From the NCBI RefSeq assembly GCF_007097365.1, contig NZ_VJZR01000012.1, forward strand, positions 1-64,000: DNA of 64,000 nt. The letters run 5' to 3'. The notes under the pieces are model-generated. The model worked only from the letters and a program-made list of their open reading frames with translations. It made no database searches and was not told the origin of the DNA. A program made the translations under genes and the position numbers. The stretch is from Flavobacterium franklandianum (GTDB lineage Bacteria; Bacteroidota; Bacteroidia; Flavobacteriales; Flavobacteriaceae). This document shows positions 7,677 to 18,761 of this stretch, one piece after another; positions within the stretch are counted from its first letter, which is position 1; every line of letters starts with the position of its first letter.

Positions 7677-10205
7677 TTATTTTAATAAACTCTTAAAAGC
7701 AGATCCAAAAATTAAATAACTGGTATTTCCGCCAATAGTACCTTCATTTTGCCCCCATAAAAATGGCCAGTCGTCAAAATTTTCAAAATGGTCTGGTTTT
7801 CTAAATAGTATACCAGGAGCAACATTGCCCGGAATAAAGGAGAAATCAGCTCTGTTATTACCATAAAAAACTGCTTTAGGACGAGTAGCACCCACTGTTG
7901 CCACCAACGAATAGTTATGGTACGGGTGACAGCCAAAGAGATAGTTAGAGGTCTTGAAAGCATGACTTGGATTGATGATATCTGGAAAGTTTTTGCTCGC
8001 GAAACAAACAGTTGTTCCAAAATTCAATAGAGCCGCGCCACCTGCCCAGTTACCAAGACCAATAGGCACACCGTAAGGATTATCCTTTTCGAGTTTATCC
8101 ATATACTCTTTGAACTTTACAACATAAGGTCTAAGTTTTTCTTTATACGATGCGTCCATGTGCGGTAGGGCATCTAATGCCGTCAGAAGACCAAAATTTA
8201 CATTTCGATCAAGATCTGGCCACAAAAGTTCCTGGAATTTATCCAAATATTGGTTTTCGTTCGTGGAGATATACAATTGAAGATTGGTTGCCGCATTTGA
8301 GGATCTGCCGTACTTGCTAATACTGTCTTGCGGCTGATTGGCGAGTAATTCTGTGGACTCTTTCAAAAGTCTTTTTGATTGTACTAAAGCCCTGGCCGAA
8401 AGATTGTCATTGTAACCCTTTAGCGCTCTGCTTGCTGCGGCAAACATTGTAGCTGCATTTAAATCGAGGTGAGGATCGCGACTTGTAAACGCCCACAAAT
8501 CATCTTTAACACCGCTAGATAGTCCGTCACTGGCTTTTTCATATGAGCCTAGTTTTGGATTATAAGGAAGCCCATCTGTTAATGAGGCTGCATCGCCAAG
8601 GTGATGATAATTATCAAGAACAGAGTTAGACAGTGTTTGTGCCATGTGACCGATTGTCTCAGCCTGAGCTACCAGATTCAGGGTTCCGTGCTCGATAAAC
8701 TGCAGTACATCTGGTGTTCCGTCGGGTCTGTGAAGATCAACATAACGTTGTTTTTGATCCACAAAAGTCTGATCTCGCATTGGTTTGAAATACTCCCAGG
8801 TTTCAACGAAATTGTTTACCACGCTGATATTTGATCCCGTCTCTATATCAAAATCTCCAGCGTCAAAAAAACCTCCAACATTTAATCCGGGAATTAATTC
8901 AAGTGCTTTATACTTGGTATCGGTTGTTGGGCCTTGGCTATGAAGATCGAAATGATCGGTGTTTGGTGGAGCTTGGCGGTACCCTTCTTTGAATGGTTCA
9001 CCATGCCATACTCGGTAACCCTCGTTTACAAACATGTGATTCATATGTATTGGTATCCATATATCACTAGTAGCATCAGTAATCTTATCATAGACATTAT
9101 TTTCTATCAAAAAATTGTTCGTTTTGATATTGCCATACTGGATATAGTATATACCGGAATCTTTTACCGAAGTAAAATCGAATTTTACATAGTTATATTT
9201 AAAATAGTTACCCCAAGGCGTTGTTTTTCCGTTGAATACTTCGGTGGCATTACCGTCATTGCCAACTTTATACAACGAGGCTTTTGCAAATGGTTTGTCT
9301 TTCTTGTCAAGTTCAATTACCGAAACTTTTTGTTGCGAAGGGATGTAGCCTACTTGAGAGAAACCAATATTTGGTTCTCTCGTCCAACCATTAATCGCAT
9401 TTGGTTCCACCATCCAGCTCAATACCTTGCCGGTTTTTCCAGCCGGAAGTAAACTGCGAACTACAAACCATCCATTTTGTGCCAATACACGACCGTCAAA
9501 AAGCATTAGATCTGCGTCCGGAGAAGTTATTTTTATTAAACGGGAAGGTTCGTCTGGTGCCAGAAGAAAGGTACGGCCCGTTTCAAGCGGAAGCGGATCA
9601 ATAAATTTGTCTGTTCCCCTGTCGTCGTAAGTTTTGTAACCCTTGTACTGTTTTGTTTTTTCATTATTAGGCCTGGTAGTGGTGTTTCCTACCACATAGC
9701 GTGGAAATCGATTGTAGCGTCCATCCATCGTATATGCTTTCGCCCAGTATTGCGAAGGCAGAAACTCAAGATTAAATCCTGCACTACCTTCAAGAGCTTT
9801 TGGGAGAGGTTTATCAAGATAAATGGATATCTCTACGCCTTTACCCTTAGCCGTAACAACGACTCGTGAATCAAAATCGTAATCTTTATATCTTAATATA
9901 GTTTCAATAGATTTTGTCGCACGGTTTACTTTTCTACTTGTTACATCAGGAACAAGATCCCATTGCTCTGGTGTATTAGAAAGTCTAACTGCCCCACCTT
10001 GTGATGTTCTGACTCCATGATGAATTATTTCTATTCCAGCATTCTTTTCGTCGTTAAAACCTCCACTAAAAATGTTATTATAGACAAGTACATTGACGCC
10101 TTGTGTCTCGAAATACTCAAGATCGTTAAGTTTTAAATCCTGACCACAGATATGATTTGATGTTGCAAACACCATAGTAAGTAAAAAAAAAATATTTTTT
10201 TTCAT
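7677..10205 (-). CDS. Secreted glycoside hydrolase family 9 (cellulase-type)
   Basis: The 842-residue protein begins with a signal peptide (about 1-21). A beta-rich region (about 22-270) of unclear family precedes an Ig-like CelD_N domain (about 275-370, starting IGFSQVGY). The (alpha/alpha)6 catalytic domain follows, with GGFFDAGDFD (D448 and D451, base and nucleophile-water side) and the C-terminal WGQNEGTIGGN with the candidate acid E821. GH9 enzymes cleave beta-1,4-glucans or related beta-glycosides by inversion. No T9SS tail or SusC/D partner is present. Base composition looks less AT-rich than its flanks, and remnants lie on one side, so recent acquisition is plausible. Confidence 0.87.
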   Translation of the reverse strand: MKKNIFFLLTMVFATSNHICGQDLKLNDLEYFETQGVNVLVYNNIFSGGFNDEKNAGIEIIHHGVRTSQGGAVRLSNTPEQWDLVPDVTSRKVNRATKSIETILRYKDYDFDSRVVVTAKGKGVEISIYLDKPLPKALEGSAGFNLEFLPSQYWAKAYTMDGRYNRFPRYVVGNTTTRPNNEKTKQYKGYKTYDDRGTDKFIDPLPLETGRTFLLAPDEPSRLIKITSPDADLMLFDGRVLAQNGWFVVRSLLPAGKTGKVLSWMVEPNAINGWTREPNIGFSQVGYIPSQQKVSVIELDKKDKPFAKASLYKVGNDGNATEVFNGKTTPWGNYFKYNYVKFDFTSVKDSGIYYIQYGNIKTNNFLIENNVYDKITDATSDIWIPIHMNHMFVNEGYRVWHGEPFKEGYRQAPPNTDHFDLHSQGPTTDTKYKALELIPGLNVGGFFDAGDFDIETGSNISVVNNFVETWEYFKPMRDQTFVDQKQRYVDLHRPDGTPDVLQFIEHGTLNLVAQAETIGHMAQTLSNSVLDNYHHLGDAASLTDGLPYNPKLGSYEKASDGLSSGVKDDLWAFTSRDPHLDLNAATMFAAASRALKGYNDNLSARALVQSKRLLKESTELLANQPQDSISKYGRSSNAATNLQLYISTNENQYLDKFQELLWPDLDRNVNFGLLTALDALPHMDASYKEKLRPYVVKFKEYMDKLEKDNPYGVPIGLGNWAGGAALLNFGTTVCFASKNFPDIINPSHAFKTSNYLFGCHPYHNYSLVATVGATRPKAVFYGNNRADFSFIPGNVAPGILFRKPDHFENFDDWPFLWGQNEGTIGGNTSYLIFGSAFKSLLK

Positions 10206-10530
10206 ATTGATAAATAAATAATCCCGTATTGGAGTGGTTTATAATTTCTAAAGATAAATGGAAAAACTATATTAAAAAAGGAAAAGTTGATTTCGTAACT
10301 GATTTTAATCAGGGAACTGTTGCGTTTATCAAAATAAATATAGCTATGTCTTTGTTAATAAATTAGTTAGCATATTATAGTATTTTATCTTCCCCGCTGC
10401 ACAAAGTGTTTTTTCAAAAATAAATTTATCTTATGGAATTTTGTGATAGTCTCCTCACCTCTACCAGAACAATGAGAAAGTAACGAGAGCAAGTTTTTAA
10501 TCAAAACTACTATTTGTATTTGTTATTATA
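10206..10530. other. Intergenic region upstream of the GH9 gene
   Basis: About 325 bp without a gene on either strand. It must carry the GH9 promoter, but no good TAnnTTTG element was found; TTATTTTG near 10331-10338 (minus strand) is the nearest. The word TTGGAGTGGTTTAT at 10229-10242 matches 7484-7497 at 13 of 14 bases in direct orientation. Confidence 0.5.
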
Positions 10531-10563
10531 AACGAAAGCCTCACAATTTTGCGAGGCTTTCGT
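10531..10563. terminator. Hairpin at the end of the T9SS type B gene, copy B
   Basis: AACGAAAGCCTC and GAGGCTTTCGTT form a 12-bp stem. The hairpin abuts the stop codon of the minus-strand gene (stop at 10569-10567). T6 follows on the plus strand; on the minus strand the tail is TTTATAATAA. It is a copy of the hairpin at 7158-7190. Confidence 0.75.
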
Positions 10564-10566
10564 TTT

Positions 10567-12105
10567 TTATCTTTTCAAAGAAAAATGGGATTTGAATTTT
10601 TTGATACTATTTTGTTCAGAGTATTCGACTGTAAACCAATAATCATCGGCTGGCATTGGCTGACCAATATAAGTTCCATCCCATCCAAGTTCTTTTGGAC
10701 TTATATCTTTCAATAATTTACCATACCGATCAAATATGTATATTCTGCAATTCAACTGATCACTTAGCCCTGAAATATTCCAATTTTCGTTATAAGTATC
10801 ACCATTTGGTGTAAAATATTTGGGATAACCAATGACCAAAACATTGCTATCAGTTAGTTTACTGCAACCATTTAGATCATTTACAGAGATAGAATGCAAT
10901 CCTGAAGCAACATTTTCGAATAAAGGGCTTGCTTGAAATGGACCAGAATCCATTTGATATAAATAATTCGCTCCAACTGGATTTGTAATAGTAACTATTT
11001 GATTTTTGGTAAATGCATCGGTTACTGTCCAATTCAAACTCAATATGGTGTTTGATGGATTTACAGTAACTTTTATAGTTTTAATAGATGGAGTGCAAGG
11101 CTGACCTGGATCAGGTGTAAAAACATAAGAAGCACTATTCATATTATCAACAGTTGTTGGATTCCAAACTCCAGTAATGCCATTTGGTGAAACTGGACTT
11201 AGAGTAGTAGCTATATCACCAGAACAAAGAGAAAAATCGTTAAAATCAGGTACTATCGGTTCTACTGTAATTCTTAAAGTTGTTTTTAATGCGCAAGGAA
11301 AAGATGTTGGATTTGGAGTGAATGTATAAATATTAGCACCCATAGTTGAAGTATCAACTGGAATGGGACTCCAAGTACCGGTGATTCCATTTGTTGATGT
11401 TGTTGGTAAAACGACAACATCATTTAAACAATAAGAAGTTGGTGTGGTGCTAAATGTAGGTGTTATTATTTGAGCAATAGTACAGTCTGAATTACAAGTT
11501 TCAGTTTGAGAAGAAATAACACAAGACGGTGCTCCTATGGCAGTAATTGTAAAAGTAACCGATTGACCAGGCAAAACGCCAGTAACCACATAATTTGAAG
11601 GTGCAGACCAAACCCCTGTAACTGGAGAGCCACCAGAAATACTATAGCTATAAGTAAAACTACTCTGACCTACATTGGCAAAGTCAAACCCTACTGAATT
11701 CGACGTTGTTTTAGTAGCATCACAAAATAATCCTAATTGTTTATCCACATTGACAACAATTGATGCTCTAGAGCTTTCTTCTCCAGCAACAGTTTGACTA
11801 ACATAATAGGTTGTAGATCCTGCAACTATTGTAGAAGGAATTGGAGTTGTTGCTGATGAAGTACCTCCTGATGCATTAGTTCCATACCAATTTAAAATTC
11901 CTCCTGCGGATGCTGTTGCAGTAAGTGTCACAACATCATTTATACAATAGTATTGAAATCCATTTACAGTTGGTGGACTTGGAGGCACTAATAGCGAACT
12001 AGTAATTAGATAGGAACTATTGGTGTTCTTAGCAAAAACAGAGGCATTTGATAAAGCAGTAATCAAAAGAAAACAAACAAATGATTTGATTATTTTTTTC
12101 ATCAT
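10567..12105 (-). CDS. T9SS type B sorting domain protein with Ig-like/PKD-type repeats
   Basis: The 512-residue surface protein has a signal peptide (about 1-25). Several beta-sandwich modules follow, with repeated YCLNDVV and G(I/V)TGTW/VWNP(T) phrases and paired cysteines, as in bacterial adhesin-like Ig folds. The C-terminal CHU_C/type B domain (about 425-512) contains YFTPNGDTYNENW, IFDRYGKLL, GWDGTYIGQPMPADDYWF and the final KSHFSLKR. Type B tails direct export through the T9SS and surface release or attachment, often with gliding. Ligand is unknown. Its tail is near-identical to the remnant at 7189-7400. A second Met at codon 2 could also be the start. Confidence 0.87.
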   Translation of the reverse strand: MMKKIIKSFVCFLLITALSNASVFAKNTNSSYLITSSLLVPPSPPTVNGFQYYCINDVVTLTATASAGGILNWYGTNASGGTSSATTPIPSTIVAGSTTYYVSQTVAGEESSRASIVVNVDKQLGLFCDATKTTSNSVGFDFANVGQSSFTYSYSISGGSPVTGVWSAPSNYVVTGVLPGQSVTFTITAIGAPSCVISSQTETCNSDCTIAQIITPTFSTTPTSYCLNDVVVLPTTSTNGITGTWSPIPVDTSTMGANIYTFTPNPTSFPCALKTTLRITVEPIVPDFNDFSLCSGDIATTLSPVSPNGITGVWNPTTVDNMNSASYVFTPDPGQPCTPSIKTIKVTVNPSNTILSLNWTVTDAFTKNQIVTITNPVGANYLYQMDSGPFQASPLFENVASGLHSISVNDLNGCSKLTDSNVLVIGYPKYFTPNGDTYNENWNISGLSDQLNCRIYIFDRYGKLLKDISPKELGWDGTYIGQPMPADDYWFTVEYSEQNSIKKFKSHFSLKR

Positions 12106-12253
12106 TTTTAGGTTTTAGGCTGTTTAAAATTTGGGGGATCAACAGTAATATTCAGTAAATATATAAAATTTGGCTTTTGAACAAAACAAATTTTATAATT
12201 TATTGAGTTACAGTACAAAATATTAGACGATAACGCAACACTTTATTACAAAA

Positions 12254-12282
12254 AAAAGACCCGAATAAAATTCGAGTCTTTT
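12254..12282 (-). terminator. Terminator of secDF
   Basis: AAAAGACCCGAAT and ATTCGAGTCTTTT pair with one mismatch and a 3-nt loop, 24 bp after the secDF stop. The A-run before it on the plus strand gives the U-run on the minus strand. Confidence 0.85.
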
Positions 12283-12306
12283 CAATAATTATAATTTTTT
12301 ATAACT

Positions 12307-15279
12307 TTAAGAGTTATGCTCTTTTTCAATTCTTAAATGTTCTTCTTCTGACATTGTATCACACAAAACTGGAGTTGCTATGAATAATGAAGAATAGGTT
12401 CCAACGATAATACCGATAAGCATTGCGAAAATAAATCCTCGAATTGAATCTCCACCAAAAATAAACATAATCAATAATACTAAAATCATCGTTAATGAGG
12501 TATTTATCGTTCTTGACATTGTACTATTAATAGATTGATTTACGATACTATTAAAATCTCCTTTGGCTTTTTTGCCACCTAAAAATTCACGAACCCTGTC
12601 AAATACAATAACAGTATCATTCATTGAATATCCTATTACGGTAAGAATCGCAGCGATAAAGTGCTGGTCAATCTCCATACCGAAAGGCATAAATTTGTAA
12701 CACAAAGAGTAAATTCCTAATACAAATATTACGTCGTGTACTACAGCGGCAATCGCACCCAAACTATACTGCCATTTTCTAAAACTAATAACCAAATACA
12801 ATCCTACAATAAGCATGGCTCCAAAAACTGCCCAATATGCATTATTTTTGATGTCCTCAGCAACTGTCGGTCCCACTTTAGAAGCTTGTAAAATACCTAG
12901 TTTTTTACCATCATAAGCATTCACAAATCTATCATAAGTCAATCCGGAAGCATAATGTTTTTTTAAATTATCGTATAATAATTTATTTACTTCTTCATCA
13001 GCTTCACTTCCGTGTTCTTGTACTTTGTATTTTGTAGTGATTTTTAATTGATTGTTGTTACCAATAATTTTCACTTCGGCGCTACCATCAAAAACTTTAG
13101 CTAATTCTGCTTTTACACCTTCTACTTCAACCGGTTTTTCAAATCGTATTTGGAAAGTTCTTCCTCCAACAAAATCAACCCCTTGATCCAAACCATTTGT
13201 AGCTAATGAATAGATACTCACAACTGTTACAATCGCTGAAAAAGCATACGTCCATTTTTTAATTTTCAAGAAATCGAAGTGGAAGTTGGTAAAGAAATTT
13301 TTAGAAAAACTTGTTACAAATGATAATAGTCCACCTTTTTGAATTCTTCTATCAATAAAGATTCTTGCAATAAAGATTGAAGTAAATAAAGAGGTGATAA
13401 TACCAATTAATAATGTAGTTGCAAAACCTTTAATTGGTCCTGAACCAAAAATAAATAATACCCCACCAGTTAAAATGTGAGTAACATTGGCATCAACTAT
13501 AGAACGCATGGCACCTTTCCAACTATAGGCTGCAATAACTGATTCATCTAATGATTTACCGGAACGCAATTCTTCTTTTGCTCTTTCATAAATAATAATA
13601 TTCGCATCTACCGCAGTACCCATTGTCAAAACGATACCAGCAATACCAGGCAATGTAAGTACAGCACCTAAACTGGCTAAGATTCCGAACAAGAATAATA
13701 AGTTGACTGCCAATGCGATATTCGCATACCAACCAGCTCTTCCGTAATACACCATCATCCAAAGAGAAACTAATAGCAATCCTAAAAGTGCTGAATTAGT
13801 TCCATTATCAATTGCTTCTTGACCCAATGATGGACCTACAACATCCGATTGAATAATATCCGCAGCTGCAGGAAGTTTACCCGCTCTTAGAACATTGGCT
13901 AAATCTTTAGTTTCTGCTATTTCAAAATTTCCTGATATTTCAGATCTACCACCTGAAATTGGACCACTAGAAACACCTGGTGCAGAATATACAATATTAT
14001 CCAAAACAATAGCTATACTACTTTTTTGAGTGTAAGCTCTTCCTGTTAATTCTTCCCAAGCTTTAGCACCTTGACCATTCATTTGCATTGAAACCGCAGG
14101 TTTTCCCGATTGGTCAAAAGTATCTTTTGCGTCAGTAACAACTCCTCCACCCATCGATGCAACATTATCTCTATTGCCTTTCAAAGCATACAATTCGACA
14201 GCGTCAATTTCTTTTCCTTTGGCATCTGTAAGAGTTGTTGGTTTTCCCCAAACAAATTTAGCATAATGCTGGTCTGGAGCCAATAAAACTCTAATGTCAG
14301 CTCTTCTTAAATACCCACCAACAACTGCAGTATCTTTAGGTGAAAACATACCCAAAACCGGTCCGCCACCTTGTTGAATTATTTTATCAAGAATTGGATT
14401 ACTTCCTTGTTTAGTGTCAACTGAATCTTTTTTGTCAGTTAATAAAGCACTCAAAGTATCTTTAGAAATCGTCTTAACTTCGGTAGTTTTGATTTCGGTT
14501 TTCTTCAATGCTTCATTTGCAGCCATCAAGAAATTACCGATTTCTTCTATTTTATACGTTTCCCAAAACTCTAATTGAGCGGTACTTTGCAATAATTTTT
14601 TAATTCTATCTACATCTTTCGCACCAGGAAGTTCCACAAGAATTCTTCCAGATTCACCTAGTTTTTGAATGTTAGGTTGAGTAACACCAAATTTATCGAT
14701 ACGTTTTCTCAATACTCCAAAAGCACTTTCTACAGATTCATCAACTTTAATTTTGATTACTTTTTGAGCTTGTGCATCGGTCATTTTAAAATCGATTCCA
14801 CCCTCTCCTTGCAAAGTTTTATTTGCAAAAATATCAGGAGAAGCTAGTTTTACTGTTCCTTTTGAATTGGCTTCAAAAGCTTCGAAAAACGCATCAATAT
14901 AGGTTTGATTTCCTCTTTGGTTTGCAGTTGCATCAGCCAAAGATTTGTTGAAAACTGGGTTTTTAGAATTATTAGCTAATCCTTTCAAAACATCTTTTAC
15001 TGAAATTTGAAGAGTAACATTAATACCTCCTTCTAAGTCAAGACCTTTATTGATTTGTTTGTCTTTTACTTCGTTGAAAGTAAAATTTGTAAATCCAAGA
15101 TTAAAAACATTTTCTTTTCCAATGGAATCCAAATATTTTAATTCTTTATCAGGATTTCCTTTTGCAAAAGATTTTGCGTCATTTTTGACTTTGCTTGAAA
15201 CGAAAGTAAAAGAAAGTTGGTAAATGCTTACCAATGCAAATAGAATTGCGAAAAATTTAATAAGTCCTTTATTCTGCAT
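12307..15279 (-). CDS. secDF: Protein translocase subunit SecDF (fused)
   Basis: The 990-residue inner-membrane protein fuses SecD and SecF, which use proton motive force to complete Sec-dependent export. The first membrane segment is at about 8-26. The SecD P1 periplasmic part includes GLDLEGGINVTLQ and FGVLRKRIDKFGVTQPNIQ, followed by six-TM SecD segments with TMGTAVDANIIIYERAKEELRSG. SecF starts around 680 with GLDQGVDFVGGRTFQI and contains IGYSMNDTVIVFDRVRE, with both halves retaining the conserved Asp. A large variable insert (about 255-340) is typical of Flavobacteriia. The gene is transcribed alone, with its own terminator. Confidence 0.97.
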   Translation of the reverse strand: MQNKGLIKFFAILFALVSIYQLSFTFVSSKVKNDAKSFAKGNPDKELKYLDSIGKENVFNLGFTNFTFNEVKDKQINKGLDLEGGINVTLQISVKDVLKGLANNSKNPVFNKSLADATANQRGNQTYIDAFFEAFEANSKGTVKLASPDIFANKTLQGEGGIDFKMTDAQAQKVIKIKVDESVESAFGVLRKRIDKFGVTQPNIQKLGESGRILVELPGAKDVDRIKKLLQSTAQLEFWETYKIEEIGNFLMAANEALKKTEIKTTEVKTISKDTLSALLTDKKDSVDTKQGSNPILDKIIQQGGGPVLGMFSPKDTAVVGGYLRRADIRVLLAPDQHYAKFVWGKPTTLTDAKGKEIDAVELYALKGNRDNVASMGGGVVTDAKDTFDQSGKPAVSMQMNGQGAKAWEELTGRAYTQKSSIAIVLDNIVYSAPGVSSGPISGGRSEISGNFEIAETKDLANVLRAGKLPAAADIIQSDVVGPSLGQEAIDNGTNSALLGLLLVSLWMMVYYGRAGWYANIALAVNLLFLFGILASLGAVLTLPGIAGIVLTMGTAVDANIIIYERAKEELRSGKSLDESVIAAYSWKGAMRSIVDANVTHILTGGVLFIFGSGPIKGFATTLLIGIITSLFTSIFIARIFIDRRIQKGGLLSFVTSFSKNFFTNFHFDFLKIKKWTYAFSAIVTVVSIYSLATNGLDQGVDFVGGRTFQIRFEKPVEVEGVKAELAKVFDGSAEVKIIGNNNQLKITTKYKVQEHGSEADEEVNKLLYDNLKKHYASGLTYDRFVNAYDGKKLGILQASKVGPTVAEDIKNNAYWAVFGAMLIVGLYLVISFRKWQYSLGAIAAVVHDVIFVLGIYSLCYKFMPFGMEIDQHFIAAILTVIGYSMNDTVIVFDRVREFLGGKKAKGDFNSIVNQSINSTMSRTINTSLTMILVLLIMFIFGGDSIRGFIFAMLIGIIVGTYSSLFIATPVLCDTMSEEEHLRIEKEHNS

Positions 15280-15455
15280 TATTACTGAAAATTAATTATT
15301 TATTGTATTTTTTTTTGTTTCAACCCTTATAAAATAAGCCCTAACATCTATTTTTATTATAAAATAAAACATTATGAAGTAAATCATATTTTTTGACCGA
15401 GCAAATATATAATTAACGTTAAGATTAACCAATATATTTATTGATTAATATCAAA

Positions 15456-15482
15456 AAAAGACTGCAAAAGTGCAGTCTTTTC
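15456..15482 (-). terminator. Terminator of mdh
   Basis: AAAGACTGC / GCAGTCTTT stem with a 6-nt loop and A-run upstream on the plus strand, giving a U-run in the minus-strand transcript. It ends about 20 bp after the mdh stop codon. Confidence 0.85.
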
Positions 15483-15501
15483 ATTTTTTAACCAAATATT
15501 C

Positions 15502-16437
15502 CTATCCTAATATAGAATTTAGGTCGCCATTCATGTTTCTAACAGCATCTGCACTTTTAGCAAAAGCCGTTTTTTCTGAATCACTTAATTTGATATCAAG
15601 AATTTGTTCGATTCCGTTTTTACCAATAATACAAGGAACACCAATACAAATATCACTTTGTCCGTATTCGCCATCTAGCATTACTGAACAAGCAATCATT
15701 TTCTTTTGGTCATTCAAAATACTATCTACTAAATACGCCACAGATGCTCCAGGCGCATACCAAGCCGAAGTTCCTAGTAAACCTGTTAGTGTAGCACCTC
15801 CAACCATTGTTGAAGCAGCAACTTTAGCCAATTCTTCTTCTGATAAAAATTCAGAAACTGGAATACCATTATAAGATGCCAATCTTGTTAATGGAATCAT
15901 AGTTGTATCTCCGTGTCCACCAATTACCATTGCAGAAACATCATTTGATGGCTTGTCTAATGCTTTTGATAAATAATATCTGAAACGTGAACTGTCTAAT
16001 GCTCCACCCATACCGATAACTCTATTTTTAGGCAAACCCGTAGCTTTCAATGTCAAATAAGTCATTGTATCCATTGGGTTTGAAACCACTACAATAATTG
16101 CATTTGGAGAGTGGGTTAATACATTATCAGCCACCGATTTTACGATTCCTGCATTAATACCTATCAATTCTTCACGAGTCATTCCTGGTTTTCTTGGAAT
16201 TCCTGATGTAATTACTACTACATCGCTATTGGCTGTTTTTGAATAATCATTGGTAACACCTGAAATATTAGTATTAAAACCTGTGTTAGTGGCACATTGA
16301 GAAATATCCATTGCTTTTCCTTCTGCAAAACCTTCTCTAATATCTAATAATACTACTTCACTTGCAATTCCTCTATAAGAAATTGAATCTGCGCAAGATG
16401 CTCCCACATTTCCTGCTCCTACAATTGTAACTTTCAT
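15502..16437 (-). CDS. mdh: Malate dehydrogenase
   Basis: The 311-residue cytosolic enzyme oxidises malate to oxaloacetate with NAD in the TCA cycle. The Rossmann motif GAGNVGASCAD (7-17) is followed by the NAD-specific acid VLLDI, the substrate loop GIPRKPGMTREEL with catalytic Arg residues, VVVSNPMDTMTY, and the catalytic His in GGHGDTTMIPL. It belongs to the LDH-like MDH group typical of Bacteroidota. A palindromic repeat lies between it and gyrB. Confidence 0.96.
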   Translation of the reverse strand: MKVTIVGAGNVGASCADSISYRGIASEVVLLDIREGFAEGKAMDISQCATNTGFNTNISGVTNDYSKTANSDVVVITSGIPRKPGMTREELIGINAGIVKSVADNVLTHSPNAIIVVVSNPMDTMTYLTLKATGLPKNRVIGMGGALDSSRFRYYLSKALDKPSNDVSAMVIGGHGDTTMIPLTRLASYNGIPVSEFLSEEELAKVAASTMVGGATLTGLLGTSAWYAPGASVAYLVDSILNDQKKMIACSVMLDGEYGQSDICIGVPCIIGKNGIEQILDIKLSDSEKTAFAKSADAVRNMNGDLNSILG

Positions 16438-16457
16438 TTAAATTAATTTAATTATTA

Positions 16458-16523
16458 TTTGTTGTTTGTTGTTTACTACTTTTCATATGGATTGTTGCTA
16501 ACTTCAAACAACAAACCATAAAC
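16458..16523. repeat. Palindromic repeat of the TTTGTTG/GTTTATGG family, mdh-gyrB gap
   Basis: TTTGTTGTTTGTTGTTTACTAC on the left and CAAACAACAAACCATAAAC on the right share the core TTTGTTGTTT as an inverted repeat, separated by about 25 nt. The same words form the arms around the four-helix gene (3698-4180) and the hairpin at 63452-63522. Confidence 0.65.
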
Positions 16524-16528
16524 TTTAT

Positions 16529-18553
<2,025 letters not shown>

Positions 18554-18599
18554 TTAAGTTGTTAAGTTATTAACAAAAACGTGTGGATTTCAACAACAA

Positions 18600-18760
18600 T
18601 GGCAATAGCTAAAATCAATTACAATTTCAATGGCAATTTCAATAAAAAGGCTATAAAAGACAAATTTCCAAAACAAACATTTAAAATGCTGTTTTGGAAA
18701 TTTGGAAAAATAAACAATTCAAATTATTTATTTTTAATTTGCCATTGACATTGAAATTTT
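18600..18760. repeat. Palindromic and word repeats between gatB-aspS and gyrB
   Basis: A perfect 15-bp inverted repeat CAAATTTCCAAAACA / TGTTTTGGAAATTTG lies at 18661-18704 around a 14-nt loop and may terminate gatB-aspS. Outside it, CAATTTCAATGGCAATTTCAAT (about 18624-18645) recurs in inverted orientation near 18736-18757 (ATTTGCCATTGACATTGAAAT). Confidence 0.65.
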
Positions 18761-18761
18761 T

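Noticed and set aside
8934..9452. 172-codon frame on the plus strand inside the GH9 gene
   Set aside because: It is the reverse shadow of a well-supported GH9 coding region with catalytic motifs; its peptide has no recognisable domain.
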